Source: an uncultured Chitinophagaceae bacterium (lineage in GTDB: Bacteria; Bacteroidota; Bacteroidia; Chitinophagales; Chitinophagaceae). Taken from it: DNA of 16,826 nucleotides. The stretch covers positions 1 to 16,826 of the forward strand of contig CAMPGT010000055.1 in NCBI GenBank assembly GCA_946885665.1. Direction: 5' to 3'. The position numbers and the translations under genes were made by a program. Numbering within the stretch: position 1 is the stretch's first letter; every line of letters starts with the position of its first letter. Shown piece by piece: positions 15,710-16,826 of the stretch. The notes below the pieces were generated by a model that was given only the letters and a program-made list of their open reading frames with translations, did not search any database and was not told the DNA's origin.

Positions 15710-15730
15710 TAAACTTAAACCCAGGGACAC

Positions 15731-16732
15731 ATGATTGTAAGTCAGTCTGTAATAACAGACATCAAAGCTATCATTCTTAACGCTAAAGAGAAGGCTATCC
15801 GTTCAGTGGATCACGAGCGCACTATGATGTATTGGCAGATAGGACAGCGCATTTTTGAAGAAGAGCAGCAAGGGAAAGACCGTGCAGATTATGGCAACTA
15901 TCTAACAAAATTTGTGGCAGAGCAGTTGGAACCAGAATATGGAAGTGGTTTTTCTAAACGTCAGATAGAACTTTTTCGCCAATTTTACCGCACATTTCCA
16001 ATTGCGAACGCAGTGCGTTCGCAATTGGGCTGGACACATTACAAAATGCTGATACGACTTGATAATCAAGACCAAAGAGAGTTTTATATTGCGGAAGCCA
16101 TAAAAAACAACTGGACTACTCGGCAGTTAGAACATCAAATTCATAGTAGCTTATGGGAACGGCTATTAATGAGTAACGACAGAGAAAGTGTGCTGGCCGT
16201 GGCACGAAATGAAAAGCAACCATCGGATGCTAAGGAAATCATTAAAGACCCCATGTATCTTGAATTTTTAGGCCTGCACCGGGAAGCATCCTATTACGAA
16301 AAGGACTTAGAACAAGCTATTATTACCCATTTACATGACTTTTTATTGGAGTTGGGCAATGGTTTTGCTTTTGTGGCAAGGCAAAAACGGCTACATATTG
16401 AAGGAGACGAGTTTTTTATAGACCTTGTTTTTTACAATCGGCTTTTACGATGTTTTGTGATTATTGAAATAAAGACCACAAAGTTTACCCATCAGGACAT
16501 TGGACAATTACAGATGTATGTAAATTATTATGACCGATACGAAAAGAAAGACTTTGAAACCCCTACCATTGGCATTTTACTATGTGCGGAGAAAAACAAT
16601 GCCGTAGTAAAGATTTCATTGCCGGAGGACAATCAAACGATTATTGCGAGTGAGTACAAATTATATTTACCGACAGAACAGCAACTGATAGAAGAGGTAA
16701 AGAAGGAGATAGAAAAGAGGGATAATCCTTAA
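15731..16732 (+). CDS. YhcG-family (DUF1016) PDDEXK nuclease domain protein
   Basis: 333 residues. The N-terminal DUF1016 domain (about 8-150) has MMYWQIGQRI, YGSGFSKRQIELFRQFY and RSQLGWTHYKMLIRL followed by QREFYIAEAIKNNWTTRQLEHQI. The C-terminal PDDEXK nuclease domain (about 170-320) has DPMYLEFLGL, ELGNGFAFVARQKR, FFIDLVFYNRLL with Asp231, VIIEIKTTKF with Glu246 and Lys248, and QLQMYVNYY. The catalytic D...ExK set is therefore intact. Such proteins are found with restriction-modification and other defence or mobile loci, but their biological role is not well settled. Codon use is clearly more AT-rich than the genes left of 15 kb, and the flanks hold remnants, which favours horizontal acquisition. 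No methylase or toxin partner is in the window. Confidence 0.93.
   Translation: MIVSQSVITDIKAIILNAKEKAIRSVDHERTMMYWQIGQRIFEEEQQGKDRADYGNYLTKFVAEQLEPEYGSGFSKRQIELFRQFYRTFPIANAVRSQLGWTHYKMLIRLDNQDQREFYIAEAIKNNWTTRQLEHQIHSSLWERLLMSNDRESVLAVARNEKQPSDAKEIIKDPMYLEFLGLHREASYYEKDLEQAIITHLHDFLLELGNGFAFVARQKRLHIEGDEFFIDLVFYNRLLRCFVIIEIKTTKFTHQDIGQLQMYVNYYDRYEKKDFETPTIGILLCAEKNNAVVKISLPEDNQTIIASEYKLYLPTEQQLIEEVKKEIEKRDNP
15998..16028. repeat. Perfect 31-base palindrome inside the YhcG coding sequence
   Basis: CCAATTGCGAACGCA (15998-16012) and TGCGTTCGCAATTGG (16014-16028) are exact reverse complements around a single central G. It encodes Pro90 to Gly100 of the nuclease, in frame. The right arm codes the conserved RSQL segment of the family; the left arm codes PIANA, which looks variable in the family. 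Confidence 0.95.
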
Positions 16733-16784
16733 CAACAAAAATTAAATATTTTTCAGAGCGACACACTTTGGCGTTGCAAAACTA

Positions 16785-16792
16785 TACATTTG
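16785..16792 (+). promoter_or_regulatory. Candidate -7 element for a gene beyond the right edge
   Basis: TACATTTG is a perfect TAnnTTTG element in the AT-rich sequence after the YhcG stop. TTTG at 16768-16771 is only 13 bases upstream, short of the usual spacing. Nothing else is recognised in the last 90 bases. Confidence 0.3.
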
Positions 16793-16826
16793 TTCAGTTA
16801 CGAAATAATTAGCTAGACTATATCCT

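Larger units (their letters stand above)
15068..15730. other. Gene-free, AT-richer, structured stretch before the YhcG gene
   Basis: No intact gene of credible composition is seen in these 663 bases. Both strands carry short open frames with protein-like sequence but no start codon, for example 15254-15373 minus and 15451-15591 plus (YRHQPKSI to FVAGYYAVMFCI). The central part holds three strong inverted repeats, and the right end holds the promoter of the YhcG gene. The pattern suggests a decayed insertion site or an eroded mobile region. Confidence 0.6.

Overview
The window reads as a chromosomal segment of a Bacteroidota species, most likely a Chitinophagaceae-type member. Several signs point this way. 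Candidate promoters have the Bacteroidota -7 form TAnnTTTG. Shine-Dalgarno sequences are mostly absent. A secreted protein starts with a signal peptide ending in FSQQ. The ECF sigma factor has a downstream membrane protein and a periplasmic partner. The protein families themselves also fit (DUF5107-TPR, YD-type lipoprotein, GMC oxidoreductase beside Gfo/Idh). No tRNA, rRNA, CRISPR array or intact insertion sequence was seen.

Left part (1-5403): a truncated periplasmic thioredoxin-like protein and a LacI-family regulator lie on the minus strand. Divergent from the regulator is a very tight plus-strand operon of a Gfo/Idh/MocA sugar oxidoreductase, a ROK sugar kinase and a GMC flavoprotein, with a 1-base overlap and a 5-base gap. 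A GC-rich cluster of palindromic repeats separates this operon from a convergent small membrane protein (DUF3185).

Middle part (5934-8352): an ECF sigma factor is followed by a single-pass membrane protein (probable anti-sigma factor or sensor) and a small Spy/CpxP-like secreted protein. Convergent to these is an uncharacterised lipoprotein.

Right-centre (8590-13311): a sugar-porter MFS transporter and a 1112-residue DUF5107-TPR protein form a second sugar operon. It has a perfect -7 element and a CG-centred, LacI-type operator-like palindrome upstream. The simplest reading is one carbohydrate regulon split over two operons: import (MFS), intracellular oxidation or reduction (GMC, Gfo/Idh), phosphorylation (ROK), a mutarotase-like DUF5107 protein of unknown activity, and LacI-type control. 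The substrate cannot be read from sequence. Cytoplasmic keto-sugar chemistry is an attractive but unproven inference.

Right end (13315-16826): a secreted alkaline-phosphatase-superfamily phosphodiesterase and a DHFR/RibD-C-like reductase lie on the minus strand. Next comes a 660-base AT-richer, hairpin-rich stretch with apparent gene remnants, then a YhcG-family (DUF1016) PDDEXK nuclease. This last block differs in base composition from the rest and looks horizontally acquired. The nuclease gene carries a perfect 15-bp-arm palindrome inside its coding sequence.
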